From Pseudarthrobacter psychrotolerans (GTDB taxonomy: Bacteria > Actinomycetota > Actinomycetes > Actinomycetales > Micrococcaceae), in assembly GCF_009911795.1 (NCBI RefSeq), contig NZ_CP047898.1, positions 3,224,001-3,288,000 of the forward strand: a stretch of 64,000 bases of DNA, written 5' to 3'. A model generated the notes under the pieces. It was not told where the DNA came from. It worked only from the letters and a program-made list of their open reading frames with translations, and did not search any database. The first letter of the stretch is position 1; every line of letters starts with the position of its first letter. Below, one piece after another: positions 23,600 through 33,601 of this stretch. Position numbers and translations under genes: made by a program.

Positions 23600-24736
23600 A
23601 TGACCACCGAAGTCTTCACGCCCAGCCTGATCCCCACACTCCCGGGCCAGGCCTACGTCAGCGAAGAGATTTTTCGCGCCGAGCAGGAGCGGATCTTCGA
23701 GCAGATGTGGTTCTGTGCCATCCGCTCGGCCGACCTGGACAAGCCGGGTGCCTGGCGGACAGTCCAGATCGGGCGGGAGAGCGTGCTGATCAGCCGCACC
23801 CGCAAGGGCGGCATCCGTGCCTTCTACAACGTGTGCCGTCACCGCGGCGTCAAGCTGTGCATGGAGGAGCAAGGCGAAGCTGCGCGCTCGTTCCAGTGCC
23901 CCTACCACGCCTGGACCTACGACTTCGAAGGCAAGCTCATTGCGGCTCCCAACCTCACCAAGATGCCGGACATCGACCGGGACGAGTACGGGCTCGTGAA
24001 GGTCCACGTCCGCGAGTACCTCGGGTATGTGTGGGTCTGCCTTGCCGACGAGCCGCCGTCGTTCGAAGAGGATGTCATGGGCGCCATCGAGGAACGGCTC
24101 GGGGACCTGAAGGCGATCGAAGGCTACGATGTGGCCAACCTCAGCCTGGGCCGCCGCATCCGCTACGACGTGAAGGCGAACTGGAAGCTGATCATTGAGA
24201 ACTTCATGGAGTGCTACCACTGCGCCACCATCCATCCGGAACTGACGGAGGTCCTGCCGGAGTTCGCGGACGGGCTGGCCGCCCAGTACTTCGTGGGCCA
24301 CGGCGCCGAATTCGGCGAGGACATTAAGGGCTTCACCATAGACGGCTCCGAGGGGCTCGACCTGATTCCGGGAATCGAGGAGGGCCAGGACCGCCGCTAC
24401 TATGCCATCACCATCAAGCCCACGGTGTTTGTGAACCTGGTCCCGGACCACGTGATCATCCACCGGATGTTCCCCATGGCCGCGGACCACACCATCGTGG
24501 AATGCGACTGGCTGTACCTGCCCAGTGTTGTGGAGAGCGGCAAGGACGTCACTGCCTCAGTGGAGCTGTTTCACCGCGTCAACCAGCAGGACTTCGACGC
24601 CTGCGAGCGCTGCCAGCCGGCCATGGGCTCGAAGGTGTATGCCAAGGGCGGCGTGCTGGTGCCGAGCGAGCACCACATCGGCGCGTTCCACGACTGGGTA
24701 CAGGAGAAGGTGGGGGACGTCACGCCCGGCCATTAG
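23600..24736 (+). CDS. gbcA: Rieske oxygenase, glycine betaine demethylase large subunit
   Basis: The 378-residue protein has Rieske ligands C79, H81, C100, H103 (VCRHRG and CPYHAW) and the mononuclear iron motif ENFMECYHCATIHPE at 200-214 (H207, H212). The small size and motif spacing fit the GbcA/StcA quaternary-amine branch of the family. It would remove one methyl group of glycine betaine as formaldehyde, giving dimethylglycine, the substrate of the nearby DmgO. SD GAGGAG sits 8 nt before the ATG. Stachydrine or carnitine-type substrates are alternatives, but the dmgO-sox context favours betaine. Confidence 0.87.
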   Translation: MTTEVFTPSLIPTLPGQAYVSEEIFRAEQERIFEQMWFCAIRSADLDKPGAWRTVQIGRESVLISRTRKGGIRAFYNVCRHRGVKLCMEEQGEAARSFQCPYHAWTYDFEGKLIAAPNLTKMPDIDRDEYGLVKVHVREYLGYVWVCLADEPPSFEEDVMGAIEERLGDLKAIEGYDVANLSLGRRIRYDVKANWKLIIENFMECYHCATIHPELTEVLPEFADGLAAQYFVGHGAEFGEDIKGFTIDGSEGLDLIPGIEEGQDRRYYAITIKPTVFVNLVPDHVIIHRMFPMAADHTIVECDWLYLPSVVESGKDVTASVELFHRVNQQDFDACERCQPAMGSKVYAKGGVLVPSEHHIGAFHDWVQEKVGDVTPGH

Positions 24737-24748
24737 GCCCTGCTTCCG

Positions 24749-24796
24749 CTGATGGAGCCCGCCGAAATCCTGGTTTCGGCGGGCTCCATCAGTTTT
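24749..24796. terminator. Strong bidirectional terminator between gbcA and the iclR-type gene
   Basis: A perfect 19-bp stem (CTGATGGAGCCCGCCGAAA against its complement) with loop TCCTGG is followed by TTTT. It sits between convergent genes; the T-run overlaps the stop codon of the IclR gene. Confidence 0.9.
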
Positions 24797-25604
24797 ACCG
24801 CCGGGAGTAGCCCATCTTTGCGCTGATCTGCAGGCCGGCCTGCTTCAGGGCTTCGAGGAGGCCCGGCGCCTTTTCGGGATCAAAGCGGAAGGCCGGGCCG
24901 GAGATACTGACCGCGCCGATGACCGCACCCATGTGGTTGTACACGGGCACGGACATCGAGTTGAGCCCGATTTCGAACTCCTCCCGCACCACCCCGTAGC
25001 CGTCGCGGGCGACGTCGAGCAGTTGGGTTTCGAGCTTGTTCCGATTGGTGATGGTCCGCGGGGTCCGGGCCGGCAGCCCGGTCTCCTTCAGGACGCGGTC
25101 CCGCTCGTCCGCCGGTAGCGCCGCCAGCAGTACCTTCCCGCTCGACGTCGCGTGCAGGGGTGTCAGGCTGCCCACCCAGTCATAGGTGGCCAGCGTTGAC
25201 GGGCCCATGGCCTGGTCCACGTTGACGGCGTAGTTGGAGCGCAGGACCGCGAGGTTCACTGTCTCCTTGAATTCCTCGGCCAGGCTTTCCAGCACCGGCC
25301 GGGCTTCGCGGACCAGGCTGAGCCGCCCGGGGATGGAGCTTGCCAGCCGGAGGATGCCGAAGCCCAGCTGGTACTTCCCCCGCTCGCTGTTCTGGTGGAC
25401 CATTTCCCGGCTCACCAACGAACCCAGCAGCCGGGAGACGGTGGACTTGTGGATGCCCATCTCTTCGGCGATGTCGCTCACGCCGGCGTGGCCGTCCCGC
25501 GCCAGGATCTCCAGGACCGCGAGGGCCCGGTCCACGGACTGGACACCGCCGTGCTGGCCTGTGTCCGCATCGACGTCTGATTCGCGGTCATTGTTCGAAG
25601 CCAT
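24795..25604 (-). CDS. IclR-family transcriptional regulator
   Basis: About 269 residues: an N-terminal winged HTH (SVDRALAVLEILARDGHAG, then EEMGIHKSTVSRLLGSL) and a C-terminal IclR effector domain with TPLHATSSGKVLLA and GAVSISGPAFRF. The chosen start is ATG 25604 (MASNNDRES), just before the HTH; a longer frame to 25646 exists. It is convergent with gbcA and close to the betaine operons, so it is the most likely regulator of the divergent ferredoxin / reductase promoters (inference). The effector is unknown and could be betaine or dimethylglycine. Confidence 0.85.
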   Translation of the reverse strand: MASNNDRESDVDADTGQHGGVQSVDRALAVLEILARDGHAGVSDIAEEMGIHKSTVSRLLGSLVSREMVHQNSERGKYQLGFGILRLASSIPGRLSLVREARPVLESLAEEFKETVNLAVLRSNYAVNVDQAMGPSTLATYDWVGSLTPLHATSSGKVLLAALPADERDRVLKETGLPARTPRTITNRNKLETQLLDVARDGYGVVREEFEIGLNSMSVPVYNHMGAVIGAVSISGPAFRFDPEKAPGLLEALKQAGLQISAKMGYSRR

Positions 25605-25738
25605 GATCCATACTCTCAAGTAGTGTGCGGCTTGCCTGCCCGCCACGAAGGCCGCTTAGCGTCCTCTCGGTTAGTTCGATGCTTTCGATCCTATGCCGCC
25701 AGGCGCATAGGAGCCGGCATTGCGTTACGGCGGCTGGA

Positions 25739-25891
25739 TCAGCGCAGACCGCTGCCGTGGGCCATCGCGACGGCTTCCGTTCGCGAGGAGGCACCCACCT
25801 TTCGGTAGATGTTGCAGAGGTGGAACTTCACCGTGTTTTCGCTGATGTCGAGTTTGGCGGCGATGGCCCGGGTGCGCCGGCCGGATGCCAG
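25739..25891 (-). pseudogene. LuxR-type HTH remnant
   Basis: The frame encodes GRRTRAIAAKLDISENTVKF, then HLCNIYRKVGASSRTEAVAMA, a clear GerE/LuxR C-terminal DNA-binding domain ending at 25739. Everything upstream is lost: the frame before residue ~29 reads into the GCTCTCTCA repeat array at 25951, and no receiver or ATPase domain is present on either strand. It is probably the tail of a regulator destroyed by repeat insertion or deletion. Confidence 0.7.
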
Positions 25892-25950
25892 GCGAGGAAA
25901 TGTCCGACGGCGGTACCCACCTCTTTTATGGTTACCTCCGCCCTCTTCCA

Positions 25951-26142
25951 AACGCTCTCTCACCACCTGCAGCAATTCACGAAACGCTCTCTCACTACAT
26001 GTCGCGATTTACGAAACGCTCTCTCGCACGCGTGAGAGAGCAACGATGAAACTGTCTCTGAACTTGACGACCGCAAACGCAGTTTCTAAAGCGGGAGGTG
26101 AGAGAGCGTTTCCGTTTTGGTTGCAGAAAGTGAGAGAGCGTT
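25951..26142. repeat. 32-bp periodic GCTCTCTCA repeat array
   Basis: Three direct units start with AACGCTCTCTC at 25951, 25983 and 26015, exactly 32 bp apart. The last runs into a hairpin with GTGAGAGAGC at 26031-26040. Two inverted units begin, on the minus strand, at 26142 and 26110, again 32 bp apart. The family is shared with 35890-37098 and 45014-45116. The array occupies the gap between the LuxR remnant and the GntR gene. Confidence 0.75.
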
Positions 26143-26149
26143 CCGGGGG

Positions 26150-26917
26150 CTACAGCACCTTACGGATGGTTTCCTCAAAGCTGGTGACGTGGTGCAGGGC
26201 CAGTTCGCCGGCCTTGTCGGCGTCCCCCGCAGCCACGGCCTTGAGCAGCTCCACATGCTCGGTGATGTGGCCGCTCACGGAAGGAACCTTGTCCAGTACC
26301 AGGCACCAGATGCGCGTGGCCAGGTTGTCGTAGCGGATCAGCGTGTCTTCCAGGTGCGGGTTGGCGGCCGCCTTGTAGATCAGCCGGTGCACGGTCAGGT
26401 CGTAGCGCATAAGGTCGCGGGACTCCGCCGGGCTGGGATCCAGGGTTGCAATGGTGGCAGCCACTTCCAGAAGCTCCTGCCGCATCGCGCTGCTGGCCCT
26501 CTTTGCCGCCCGGCGCGCGGCCAGCGGCTCGAGCAGTTCCCGGATCTCCGAGACGTCGGCGAGCTCCGTGAAGTCCACATTGGTGGCAAAGGTCCCACGG
26601 CGCGGATAGGAAACAACCAAATGGTCCACCTCCAGCCGCTTGATCGCCTCGCGCACCGGAGTGCGGCCGAAACCGAGCTCGGCCGCCAGCTGCCCGTCAT
26701 TGATGGGTTCACCGGGCCGGATCTCCAGCATGATCAGCTTGTCGCGCAGCTGCCGGTAGGCGGCCTCCGCCTGGGACGGCGCTTCAGCCTCGGCGGGAGG
26801 CATTACAGGAAGTGCATTCAAGGCGCCGCTCCGTTCTTCGCTTCTGAGTCCCGACATCAAGCCGAAGCTTCGTGCCACTTTGCTTCCAGCTATTGACTCT
26901 CGTGTGACCTCAATCAT
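26150..26917 (-). CDS. GntR/FadR-family transcriptional regulator
   Basis: The 255-residue protein has a GntR winged HTH (AYRQLRDKLIMLEIRPGEPI, then ELGFGRTPVREAIKRLEVD) and a C-terminal all-helical FCD ligand domain. The FCD domain includes conserved Asp/His metal-site residues (RYDLTVHRLIYKAA; a later ITEHVELLKAV). It is divergent from the glyA-sox operon with only ~60 bp between them, so it most likely controls that operon and itself through the palindrome at 26932-26945. The ATG at 26917 has a GAGG 9 nt upstream; internal ATGs at 26857 and 26803 would also leave the HTH intact. Confidence 0.87.
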   Translation of the reverse strand: MIEVTRESIAGSKVARSFGLMSGLRSEERSGALNALPVMPPAEAEAPSQAEAAYRQLRDKLIMLEIRPGEPINDGQLAAELGFGRTPVREAIKRLEVDHLVVSYPRRGTFATNVDFTELADVSEIRELLEPLAARRAAKRASSAMRQELLEVAATIATLDPSPAESRDLMRYDLTVHRLIYKAAANPHLEDTLIRYDNLATRIWCLVLDKVPSVSGHITEHVELLKAVAAGDADKAGELALHHVTSFEETIRKVL

Positions 26918-26931
26918 ACCATTGACCTCAC

Positions 26932-26945
26932 ACTGATATATCAGT
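26932..26945. promoter_or_regulatory. Candidate GntR operator
   Basis: ACTGATATATCAGT is a perfect 14-bp palindrome lying 15 bp before the gntR start and 34 bp before glyA. FadR-subfamily regulators bind short AT-centred palindromes of this type, so it is the obvious operator for divergent control. Binding is inferred. Confidence 0.6.
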
Positions 26946-26978
26946 CATTACAACAGTGGTATTTCAAAAGGAGCATCC

Positions 26979-28376
26979 GTGGTTGAGCAGTTGAACGAGC
27001 GACTTTCCACAGTCGATCCCGAGGTCCAGCAGGCCATTAACAACGAGTTGGTCCGCCAGCAGTCAACGCTGGAAATGATCGCCTCGGAGAATTTCGCCCC
27101 GTCCGCCGTCATGGAGGCGCAGGGCTCGGTCCTGACGAACAAGTACGCCGAGGGCTACCCCGGCAAGCGCTACTACGGCGGCTGCGAGCACGTTGACGTT
27201 ATCGAGCAGCTCGCCATCGACCGGGTCAAGGCCCTGTTCGGCGCCGAGTTCGCCAACGTCCAGCCGCACTCCGGCGCGCAGGCCAACGCCGCCGCCATGT
27301 TTGCCCTGCTGAACCCGGGCGACACCATCATGGGCCTGAACCTGGCCCACGGAGGCCATCTCACCCACGGCATGAAGATCAACTTCTCCGGCAAGCTCTA
27401 CAACGTGGTCCCGTACCACGTGCGTGAATCGGACCTCCGGATCGATATGGCCGAGGTTGAGGCACTGGCCCTGGAACACCGGCCCAAGCTGATCGTCGCA
27501 GGCTGGTCCGCCTACTCCCGCCAGCTCGACTTCGCCGAATTCCGCCGGATCGCGGACCTCGTGGACGCCTACCTCATGGTGGATATGGCGCACTTCGCTG
27601 GCCTGGTGGCCGCAGGGCTGCACCCGAATCCGGTGCCCTACGCCGACGTGGTCACCACCACCACGCACAAGACCCTCGGCGGTCCTCGCGGCGGAGTCAT
27701 CCTCGCCAAGGAAAAGTACGCCCGCAAGATCAACAGCGCCGTGTTCCCCGGCCAACAGGGCGGCCCGCTGGAGCACGTCATCGCCGCCAAGGCCGTGGCT
27801 TTCAAGCTCGCCGGCACCCCTGAATTCAAGGAACGCCAGGAACGCGTTCTGCAAGGATCCAAACTGCTGGCCGAACGGCTCCTCCGCGACGACGTCGCCG
27901 CGGCCGGCATCTCCGTGGTCAACGGCGGCACTGACGTGCACCTGGTCCTGGTGGACCTCCGCCACTCGGAACTGGACGGCCAGCAAGCCGAAGACGCGCT
28001 GCACCGGATCGGCATTACGGTGAACCGCAACGCTGTACCGTTTGATCCGCGCCCGCCGATGGTGTCCTCCGGACTCCGCATCGGCACACCAGCCCTCGCC
28101 ACCCGGGGCTTCGGCGCCGTGGAGTTCGCCGAGGTTGCGGACATCATCGCGACGGCGCTCATCGCCGCCGTTACCGGCACTACCAACAACGACGCCGGGG
28201 ACGGCACGTCCGGCGGTGCACGCCTCAACGATGACGCCGCCGTCGTACTCCGAGCCCGGGTCACCGCCCTGGCCGACCAGTTCCCGCTTTACGCGCATCT
28301 TTCCCAGGACGACAGCGGCGCGGAGATCGCCGCCTTCACCGAACTCGATGCAGACATGATTGGAGCAGCCCAGTGA
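26979..28376 (+). CDS. glyA: Serine hydroxymethyltransferase
   Basis: The 465-residue PLP enzyme has [20 protein letters not shown] and [15 protein letters not shown] near the N-terminus. The PLP-lysine motif [15 protein letters not shown] lies near residues 223-237, with the substrate-binding [12 protein letters not shown] near 366. It combines glycine with 5,10-methylene-THF to make serine. In this operon it uses both products of sarcosine oxidation (glycine and methylene-THF) and feeds SdaA. The start is GTG 26979 with AAAGGAG 6 nt upstream. The C-terminal tail is ~30 residues longer than typical GlyA (a [14 protein letters not shown] linker region). It overlaps soxB by GTGA. Confidence 0.93.
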   Translation: MVEQLNERLSTVDPEVQQAINNELVRQQSTLEMIASENFAPSAVMEAQGSVLTNKYAEGYPGKRYYGGCEHVDVIEQLAIDRVKALFGAEFANVQPHSGAQANAAAMFALLNPGDTIMGLNLAHGGHLTHGMKINFSGKLYNVVPYHVRESDLRIDMAEVEALALEHRPKLIVAGWSAYSRQLDFAEFRRIADLVDAYLMVDMAHFAGLVAAGLHPNPVPYADVVTTTTHKTLGGPRGGVILAKEKYARKINSAVFPGQQGGPLEHVIAAKAVAFKLAGTPEFKERQERVLQGSKLLAERLLRDDVAAAGISVVNGGTDVHLVLVDLRHSELDGQQAEDALHRIGITVNRNAVPFDPRPPMVSSGLRIGTPALATRGFGAVEFAEVADIIATALIAAVTGTTNNDAGDGTSGGARLNDDAAVVLRARVTALADQFPLYAHLSQDDSGAEIAAFTELDADMIGAAQ

Positions 28377-29593
28377 GCAACCAACAGCTCCCGGAACACC
28401 CGGATTTCCTCTGGCGGAACCCGGAGCCCAAGTCCTCCTACGACGCCGTGATTGTGGGCGGCGGCGGGCACGGCCTGGCTACCGCCTACTTCCTGGCCAA
28501 GAACCACGGGATGACCAACATCGCCGTCCTGGAAAAGGGCTGGCTTGCCGGCGGCAACATGGCCCGGAACACCACCATCATCCGTTCCAACTACCTCTGG
28601 GACGAGAGCGCGGCCATCTACGAGCACGCCCTCAAGCTCTGGGAAATCCTGCCGGAGGAGCTCGAGTACGACTTCCTGTTCAGCCAGCGCGGCGTGATGA
28701 ACCTCGCCCACACCCTGGGCGACGTCCGCGAGAGCATCCGACGTGTCGGCGCCAACAAGCTCAACGGCGTGGACGCTGAATGGCTGGATCCGAAGCAGGT
28801 CAAGGAACTCTGCCCCATCCTGAACATCAACGACAACATCCGCTACCCCGTCATGGGAGCCACGTACCAGCCGCGTGCGGGCATCGCCAAGCACGACCAC
28901 GTGGCCTGGGCCTTCGCCCGCAAGTGCGACGAGCTGGGCGTGGACATCATCCAGAACTGCGAAGTCACCGGCTTCGTCAAGGACGGCAACCGCGTGGTGG
29001 GCGTAAAAACCAACCAGGGCACCATCAACACCGAAAAAGTGGGCCTGTGCGCCGCCGGGCACAGCTCGGTCCTGGCCGAAATGGCCGGCTTCCGGCTCCC
29101 CATCCAGTCCCACCCGCTCCAGGCACTGGTCTCCGAACTGCACGAACCGGTCCACCCCACGGTGGTGATGTCCAACCACGTGCACGTCTACGTCTCCCAG
29201 GCCCACAAGGGCGAACTGGTCATGGGCGCCGGCGTGGACTCCTACAACGGCTACGGCCAGCGCGGCTCCTTCCACGTGATCGAACACCAGATGGCTGCCG
29301 CCGTCGAACTCTTCCCCATCTTTGCCCGGGCGCACGTGCTCCGGACGTGGGGCGGCATCGTGGACACCACCCTGGACGCCTCCCCCATCGTTGGCACTAC
29401 CCCGGTGGAGAACATGTTCGTGAACTGCGGCTGGGGCACCGGCGGCTTCAAGGGCACTCCGGCCGCCGGCCTCACGTTCGCGCACACCATCGCCACCGGA
29501 ACCCCGCACAAGCTGAACAAGCCGTTTGCGCTGGAACGCTTCGAAACCGGCGCCCTGATCGACGAGCACGGCGCAGCCGCCGTCGCCCACTAG
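28373..29593 (+). CDS. soxB: Sarcosine oxidase, beta subunit
   Basis: The 406-residue flavoprotein has a dinucleotide-binding [21 protein letters not shown] (residues 25-45, split) and the SoxB block [15 protein letters not shown]. In [10 protein letters not shown], His174 or His176 aligns with the histidine that binds FMN covalently in heterotetrameric sarcosine oxidase. Near the C-terminus are [16 protein letters not shown] residues of the FAD site. It oxidises the methyl group of sarcosine. The start GTG overlaps the glyA stop. Confidence 0.93.
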   Translation: MSNQQLPEHPDFLWRNPEPKSSYDAVIVGGGGHGLATAYFLAKNHGMTNIAVLEKGWLAGGNMARNTTIIRSNYLWDESAAIYEHALKLWEILPEELEYDFLFSQRGVMNLAHTLGDVRESIRRVGANKLNGVDAEWLDPKQVKELCPILNINDNIRYPVMGATYQPRAGIAKHDHVAWAFARKCDELGVDIIQNCEVTGFVKDGNRVVGVKTNQGTINTEKVGLCAAGHSSVLAEMAGFRLPIQSHPLQALVSELHEPVHPTVVMSNHVHVYVSQAHKGELVMGAGVDSYNGYGQRGSFHVIEHQMAAAVELFPIFARAHVLRTWGGIVDTTLDASPIVGTTPVENMFVNCGWGTGGFKGTPAAGLTFAHTIATGTPHKLNKPFALERFETGALIDEHGAAAVAH

Positions 29594-29620
29594 CAGCCCT
29601 CCCCCAGAAAGAAGACGCAT

Positions 29621-30028
29621 ATGCTGCTCATCTCCTGCCCGAACTGCGGCTCCCGCGACGAGACCGAGTTCCACTACGGCGGCCAGGCCCACGTGGCCTA
29701 CCCGGAAAACCCCACCGAGCTGAACGACCGCGAATGGGCCGAGTTCCTGTTCTACCGGGACAACACGAAGGGCGCCTTCGCCGAGCGCTGGCTGCACAGC
29801 ACCGGCTGCCGCCAGTGGTTCAACATGCTCCGCGACACGGTCACCTACGACATCCAGGCCGTCTACCCGATGGGCACACCGCGGCCCACCGCCTCCAGCA
29901 CCTCCCCTGATGCCCTATCAGTTGTTGTCCCTATCGGGGCCCGGAAGCAACCACAACTGATAGAGCAACGGGCCTCCGCAACCAGCACAGCCTCCAGCAC
30001 CACCGCCCCGGAAGGAGCAACCAAGTGA
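29621..30028 (+). CDS. soxD: Sarcosine oxidase, delta subunit, with a repeat-derived C-terminal tail
   Basis: The first ~88 residues are a standard SoxD: zinc-binding CPNCG at residues 6-10 (numbering from [10 protein letters not shown]), [31 protein letters not shown] and a [10 protein letters not shown] end. The usual protein stops near there. Here ~47 more residues follow, rich in Ser/Thr/Ala, and part of them is encoded by an inverted repeat (29911-29967). The stop TGA overlaps the GTG of soxA, so the tail keeps translation coupled to soxA. SD is AGAAAGAAG upstream. Confidence 0.9.
   Translation: MLLISCPNCGSRDETEFHYGGQAHVAYPENPTELNDREWAEFLFYRDNTKGAFAERWLHSTGCRQWFNMLRDTVTYDIQAVYPMGTPRPTASSTSPDALSVVVPIGARKQPQLIEQRASATSTASSTTAPEGATK
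29911..29967. repeat. Inverted repeat inside the soxD coding end
   Basis: Arms TGCCCTATCAGTTGTTGT (29911-29928) and ACCACAACTGATAGAGCA (29950-29967) are complementary at 16 of 18 positions. The core TGATAGAGC is shared with the repeat element at 45014-45116. The element is read through in frame by soxD. Confidence 0.7.
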
Positions 30029-32973
30029 CTTCCCAGAACGCGCGCCTCGCCGCCGGCGGACGCATCGACCGCACCATGTCCTGGCGCTTCACCGTGGACG
30101 GCGAGGAATTCACCGGACACCCCGGCGACACGCTCGCCTCCGCGCTGCTCGCCAACGGCCGGATCGCCGCCGGAAACTCGCTCTACGAGGACCGGCCCCG
30201 CGGCATCATGTCCGCCGGCGTGGAGGAAGCCAACGCGCTGGTTCGTGTTGAACCCCGGTTCCCGGGCCATGTGGCAGAGTCCATGCTCCCCGCCACCACC
30301 GTTACCCTGGTGGACGGCCTGAAAGCGGACCTGCTCAACGGTTTGGGCCGCCTGGATCCCGAGGAAGACCGGGCCGAATACGACAAGAAGTACGTGCACA
30401 CCGACGTCCTGGTGATCGGCGGCGGCCCCGCAGGCCTGGCCGCCGCCCGCGAAGCGGTCCGCACCGGTGCCCGCGTGATGCTCATGGACGACCAGCCCGA
30501 ACTGGGCGGATCGCTCCTGTCCGGATCCACTGCACCCGGACTGGCCGAGGACATCGAAGGCAAGCCCGCCCTGGAATGGGTGGCCGATGTGGAAGCTGAA
30601 CTCATTTCCGGAGCCGAAAGCACGGTCCTGAACCGCACCACAGCCTTCGGTGCCTACGATGCCAACTACGTCATTGCGGTCCAGAACCGCACCGACCACC
30701 TGTCCAGCCCGGCCGCGCCAGGCGTATCCCGGCAGCGGATTTGGCACGTGCGTGCTAAACAAGTTGTACTGGCTCCCGGCGCCCACGAACGGCCCCTGGT
30801 CTTCGAGAACAACGACCGCCCCGGCATCATGCTCGCCTCGGCCGTCCGCAGCTACCTCAATCGCTACGCCGTCGCCGCCGGGCAGCGCGTGGTCATCAGC
30901 ACCACGAACGACAGTGCCTACGCCGTCGCCGCGGACCTGCACGCAGCCGGGGTCAAGGTGGCGGCCGTCGTCGACGCCCGCCCCGCCCTCACTCCGGTGG
31001 CAGCCGCCGCCGTCGAAGCCGGCACCCGGGTGCTGATCGGCAGCGCGGTGGCCAACACCGCCGCTTCCGAGCCCGGCGATGGCCGGCTGGAGGGCGTCAC
31101 CGTCCGCAGCATCAACGACGACGGCGAACTCACCTCCGGCGTCGAGCAAATCGCCTGCGACCTGCTGGCTGTCTCCGGCGGCTGGAGCCCGCTGGTCCAC
31201 CTCCACTCGCAGCGGCAGGGCAAGCTGCGCTGGGACGAGGACCTGGCGGCGTTCGTGCCGAGCACCGTGGTGCCGAACCAGCAAACCGTTGGCTCCGGCC
31301 GCGGCAGCTTTGACCTCGGGAACTGCCTGGCTGAAGGCATCTCCGCCGGAGCGGCGGCCGCCATCGCGGCGGGCTTCAGTGCCGCCGTCGAGCCTTCCCC
31401 GTTCGGCGAGCCCAAGGCCTCCGGCCCGACCCGCCAGCTCTGGCTGGTCCCCGGCCAGGCAGGGACGCCGGACGACTGGCACCACCACTTTGTGGACTTC
31501 CAGCGGGACCAGTCCGTGGCCGACGTCCTGCGTTCCACCGGCGCCGGCATGCGGTCCGTGGAACACATCAAGCGCTACACCTCCATCAGCACCGCCAACG
31601 ACCAGGGCAAGACCTCCGGCGTCAACGCGATCGGCGTCATCGCCGCCGCGCTCCGGACCGCCGGCGAAGCGTCCCGTGGCATCGGCGACATCGGCACCAC
31701 CACCTACCGGGCACCGTTCACGCCAGTGGCGTTCGCGGCACTCGCCGGACGCCAGCGCGGCGAACTGTTCGACCCCGCCCGCAAGACGTCCATCCACCCC
31801 TGGCACGAGGCCAAAGGTGCCCTGTTCGAGGACGTGGGGCAGTGGAAGCGGCCCTGGTACTACCCGCAGGCCGGGGAGGACATGGACTCTGCCGTGCTCC
31901 GCGAGTGCGCGGCCGTCCGCGAATCCGTGGGCTTTATGGACGCCACCACCCTCGGAAAGATCGAAATCCGGGGCAAGGACGCCGGCGAGTTCCTCAACCG
32001 GATCTACACCAACGCGTTCAAGAAGCTCGCCCCGGGGTCCGCCCGCTACGGCGTGATGTGCATGGCGGACGGCATGATTTTCGACGACGGCGTGACCCTG
32101 CGCCTGGACGAGGACCGGTACTTCATGACCACCACCACCGGCGGTGCCGCGAAGGTGCTGGACTGGCTGGAGGAATGGCTGCAGACCGAATGGCCTGAGC
32201 TGGACGTGCACTGCACCTCGGTGACGGAACAGTGGACCACCATTGCCGTCGTCGGGCCTAAATCCCGGGCCGTACTCGCCAAACTGGCGCCGGAACTCGC
32301 GTCCGACGGCGGGCTGGAAGCAGAAGCCTTCCCGTTCATGACCTTCCGCGAAACCACGCTCGCCTCCGGCGTCCGGGCCCGGATCTGCCGGATCTCCTTC
32401 TCCGGCGAGCTGGCCTACGAGATCAACGTGCCGTCCTGGTACGGGCTGAACTCCTGGGAAGCCGTGGCCGCGGCAGGGGCCGAATTCAACATCACGCCCT
32501 ACGGCACCGAAACCATGCACGTCCTCCGCGCCGAAAAGGGCTACCCGATCGTCGGGCAGGACACCGACGGCACCGTCACCCCGCAGGACGCGGGCATGGA
32601 ATGGGTGGTCTCCAAGGCCAAGGACTTCATCGGCAAGCGCTCCTACGCCCGGGCCGACGCCCAGCGCGAGGACCGCAAGCACCTGGTCAGCGTCCTGCCA
32701 GTGGACGGCTCCATCCGGCTGCCGGAAGGCACCCAGCTTGTGGAAAAGGGGATCACAACGAACCCCGCCTACGGCCCGGTGCCCATGCAGGGCTTCGTGA
32801 CTTCGAGCTACCACAGCGCCGCGCTGGGCCGCTCGTTTGGGCTGGCCCTGATCAAGAATGGCCGCAACCGCATCGGCGAGACCCTGGTGGCCGCAGCCGG
32901 CGACCAGTTGGTCGATGTTGTTGTAGCAGAAACCGTACTGTTTGACCCCGAAGGGACCCGCAAAGATGGCTAA
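30025..32973 (+). CDS. soxA: Sarcosine oxidase, alpha subunit
   Basis: The 982-residue protein has an N-terminal ferredoxin-like domain ([20 protein letters not shown]) and an NAD-binding fold, [19 protein letters not shown], near 130. A second dinucleotide segment begins at [17 protein letters not shown], and C-terminal GcvT/GCV_T_C folate-binding domains follow ([35 protein letters not shown]). It forms the heterotetramer with SoxB, D and G. The folate domain captures the sarcosine methyl as 5,10-methylene-THF. GTG start overlaps soxD; the stop lies inside soxG (8-bp overlap). Confidence 0.94.
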   Translation: MTSQNARLAAGGRIDRTMSWRFTVDGEEFTGHPGDTLASALLANGRIAAGNSLYEDRPRGIMSAGVEEANALVRVEPRFPGHVAESMLPATTVTLVDGLKADLLNGLGRLDPEEDRAEYDKKYVHTDVLVIGGGPAGLAAAREAVRTGARVMLMDDQPELGGSLLSGSTAPGLAEDIEGKPALEWVADVEAELISGAESTVLNRTTAFGAYDANYVIAVQNRTDHLSSPAAPGVSRQRIWHVRAKQVVLAPGAHERPLVFENNDRPGIMLASAVRSYLNRYAVAAGQRVVISTTNDSAYAVAADLHAAGVKVAAVVDARPALTPVAAAAVEAGTRVLIGSAVANTAASEPGDGRLEGVTVRSINDDGELTSGVEQIACDLLAVSGGWSPLVHLHSQRQGKLRWDEDLAAFVPSTVVPNQQTVGSGRGSFDLGNCLAEGISAGAAAAIAAGFSAAVEPSPFGEPKASGPTRQLWLVPGQAGTPDDWHHHFVDFQRDQSVADVLRSTGAGMRSVEHIKRYTSISTANDQGKTSGVNAIGVIAAALRTAGEASRGIGDIGTTTYRAPFTPVAFAALAGRQRGELFDPARKTSIHPWHEAKGALFEDVGQWKRPWYYPQAGEDMDSAVLRECAAVRESVGFMDATTLGKIEIRGKDAGEFLNRIYTNAFKKLAPGSARYGVMCMADGMIFDDGVTLRLDEDRYFMTTTTGGAAKVLDWLEEWLQTEWPELDVHCTSVTEQWTTIAVVGPKSRAVLAKLAPELASDGGLEAEAFPFMTFRETTLASGVRARICRISFSGELAYEINVPSWYGLNSWEAVAAAGAEFNITPYGTETMHVLRAEKGYPIVGQDTDGTVTPQDAGMEWVVSKAKDFIGKRSYARADAQREDRKHLVSVLPVDGSIRLPEGTQLVEKGITTNPAYGPVPMQGFVTSSYHSAALGRSFGLALIKNGRNRIGETLVAAAGDQLVDVVVAETVLFDPEGTRKDG

Positions 32974-33601
32974 TTCAGCAGCACTCGAAGGCATCAATGG
33001 ACTCCGGGAAATCCGCCGCAGCCCCGCCTCCCACCTGGCTTCAGCGCTGGAGGCGGGCTCCGTCCAGGGCAAGGTTGTCCTCGCCGAAGGCCCCTTCCAG
33101 ACCATGGCTGGGGTCCGCGTAGACCCCCGATCCGAGGAAGGGGCACGGATCGCCGCCGCGACCGGCGGCCTGCCGGCACGCTGCGGCGAAGTAGGCGGCG
33201 CCGACGGCGTCAGCGTCCTCTGGCTGGGACCGTCGGAATTCCTGGTGGTGGCACCGGAAAAGGCCCACGACTCCCTGGGCGGAGACCTCATCGGCTCCCT
33301 GACCGAGGCCCTGGGCGATGCTCCGGGCCAGGTGGTGGATCTCTCCGCCAACCGCACCACGTTCGAACTCTCCGGCCCGCGCGCCCGCGCGGTCCTGGAG
33401 AAGGGCTGCGCCCTGGACCTTCACCCCCGCAGCTTCACCCCGGGAACGGCCCTGAACACCGAGGTGGGCAACATCCCGGTGGTCCTGCAGAAGACCGGCG
33501 AGGACAGCTTCCGGCTCTTCCCCAGGGCCTCGTTCGCGGACTTCCTGGGCCGGTGGCTCCTGGACGCTATGAGGGAGTTCGCTTCCCCCGAGGTGCCCTG
33601 A
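32966..33601 (+). CDS. soxG: Sarcosine oxidase, gamma subunit
   Basis: A 211-residue SoxG with the GcvT-like fold motifs [31 protein letters not shown] and LRL-type end [21 protein letters not shown]. The start is ATG 32966 (MANSAALEG), with GAAGGGA 10 nt upstream; an ATG at 32942 would only add residues that shadow soxA. The stop overlaps sdaA as TGATG. It is the structural fourth subunit of the sarcosine oxidase. Confidence 0.9.
   Translation: MANSAALEGINGLREIRRSPASHLASALEAGSVQGKVVLAEGPFQTMAGVRVDPRSEEGARIAAATGGLPARCGEVGGADGVSVLWLGPSEFLVVAPEKAHDSLGGDLIGSLTEALGDAPGQVVDLSANRTTFELSGPRARAVLEKGCALDLHPRSFTPGTALNTEVGNIPVVLQKTGEDSFRLFPRASFADFLGRWLLDAMREFASPEVP

Noticed and set aside
25951..26142. 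CRISPR array suggested by 32-bp periodic repeats
   Set aside because: The conserved part is only ~17 bp, units number three at most, orientation flips around a hairpin, and no cas genes are near.
26100..27000. Glycine riboswitch upstream of glyA
   Set aside because: The gntR-glyA gap is only ~60 bp, is filled by the palindrome and SD, and cannot hold the aptamer.
29863..33360. Very long minus-strand open frame (1165 codons) opposite soxD-soxA
   Set aside because: It is a GC-rich antisense shadow. Its translation has no family motifs, and the plus-strand soxA reads perfectly through the same bases.
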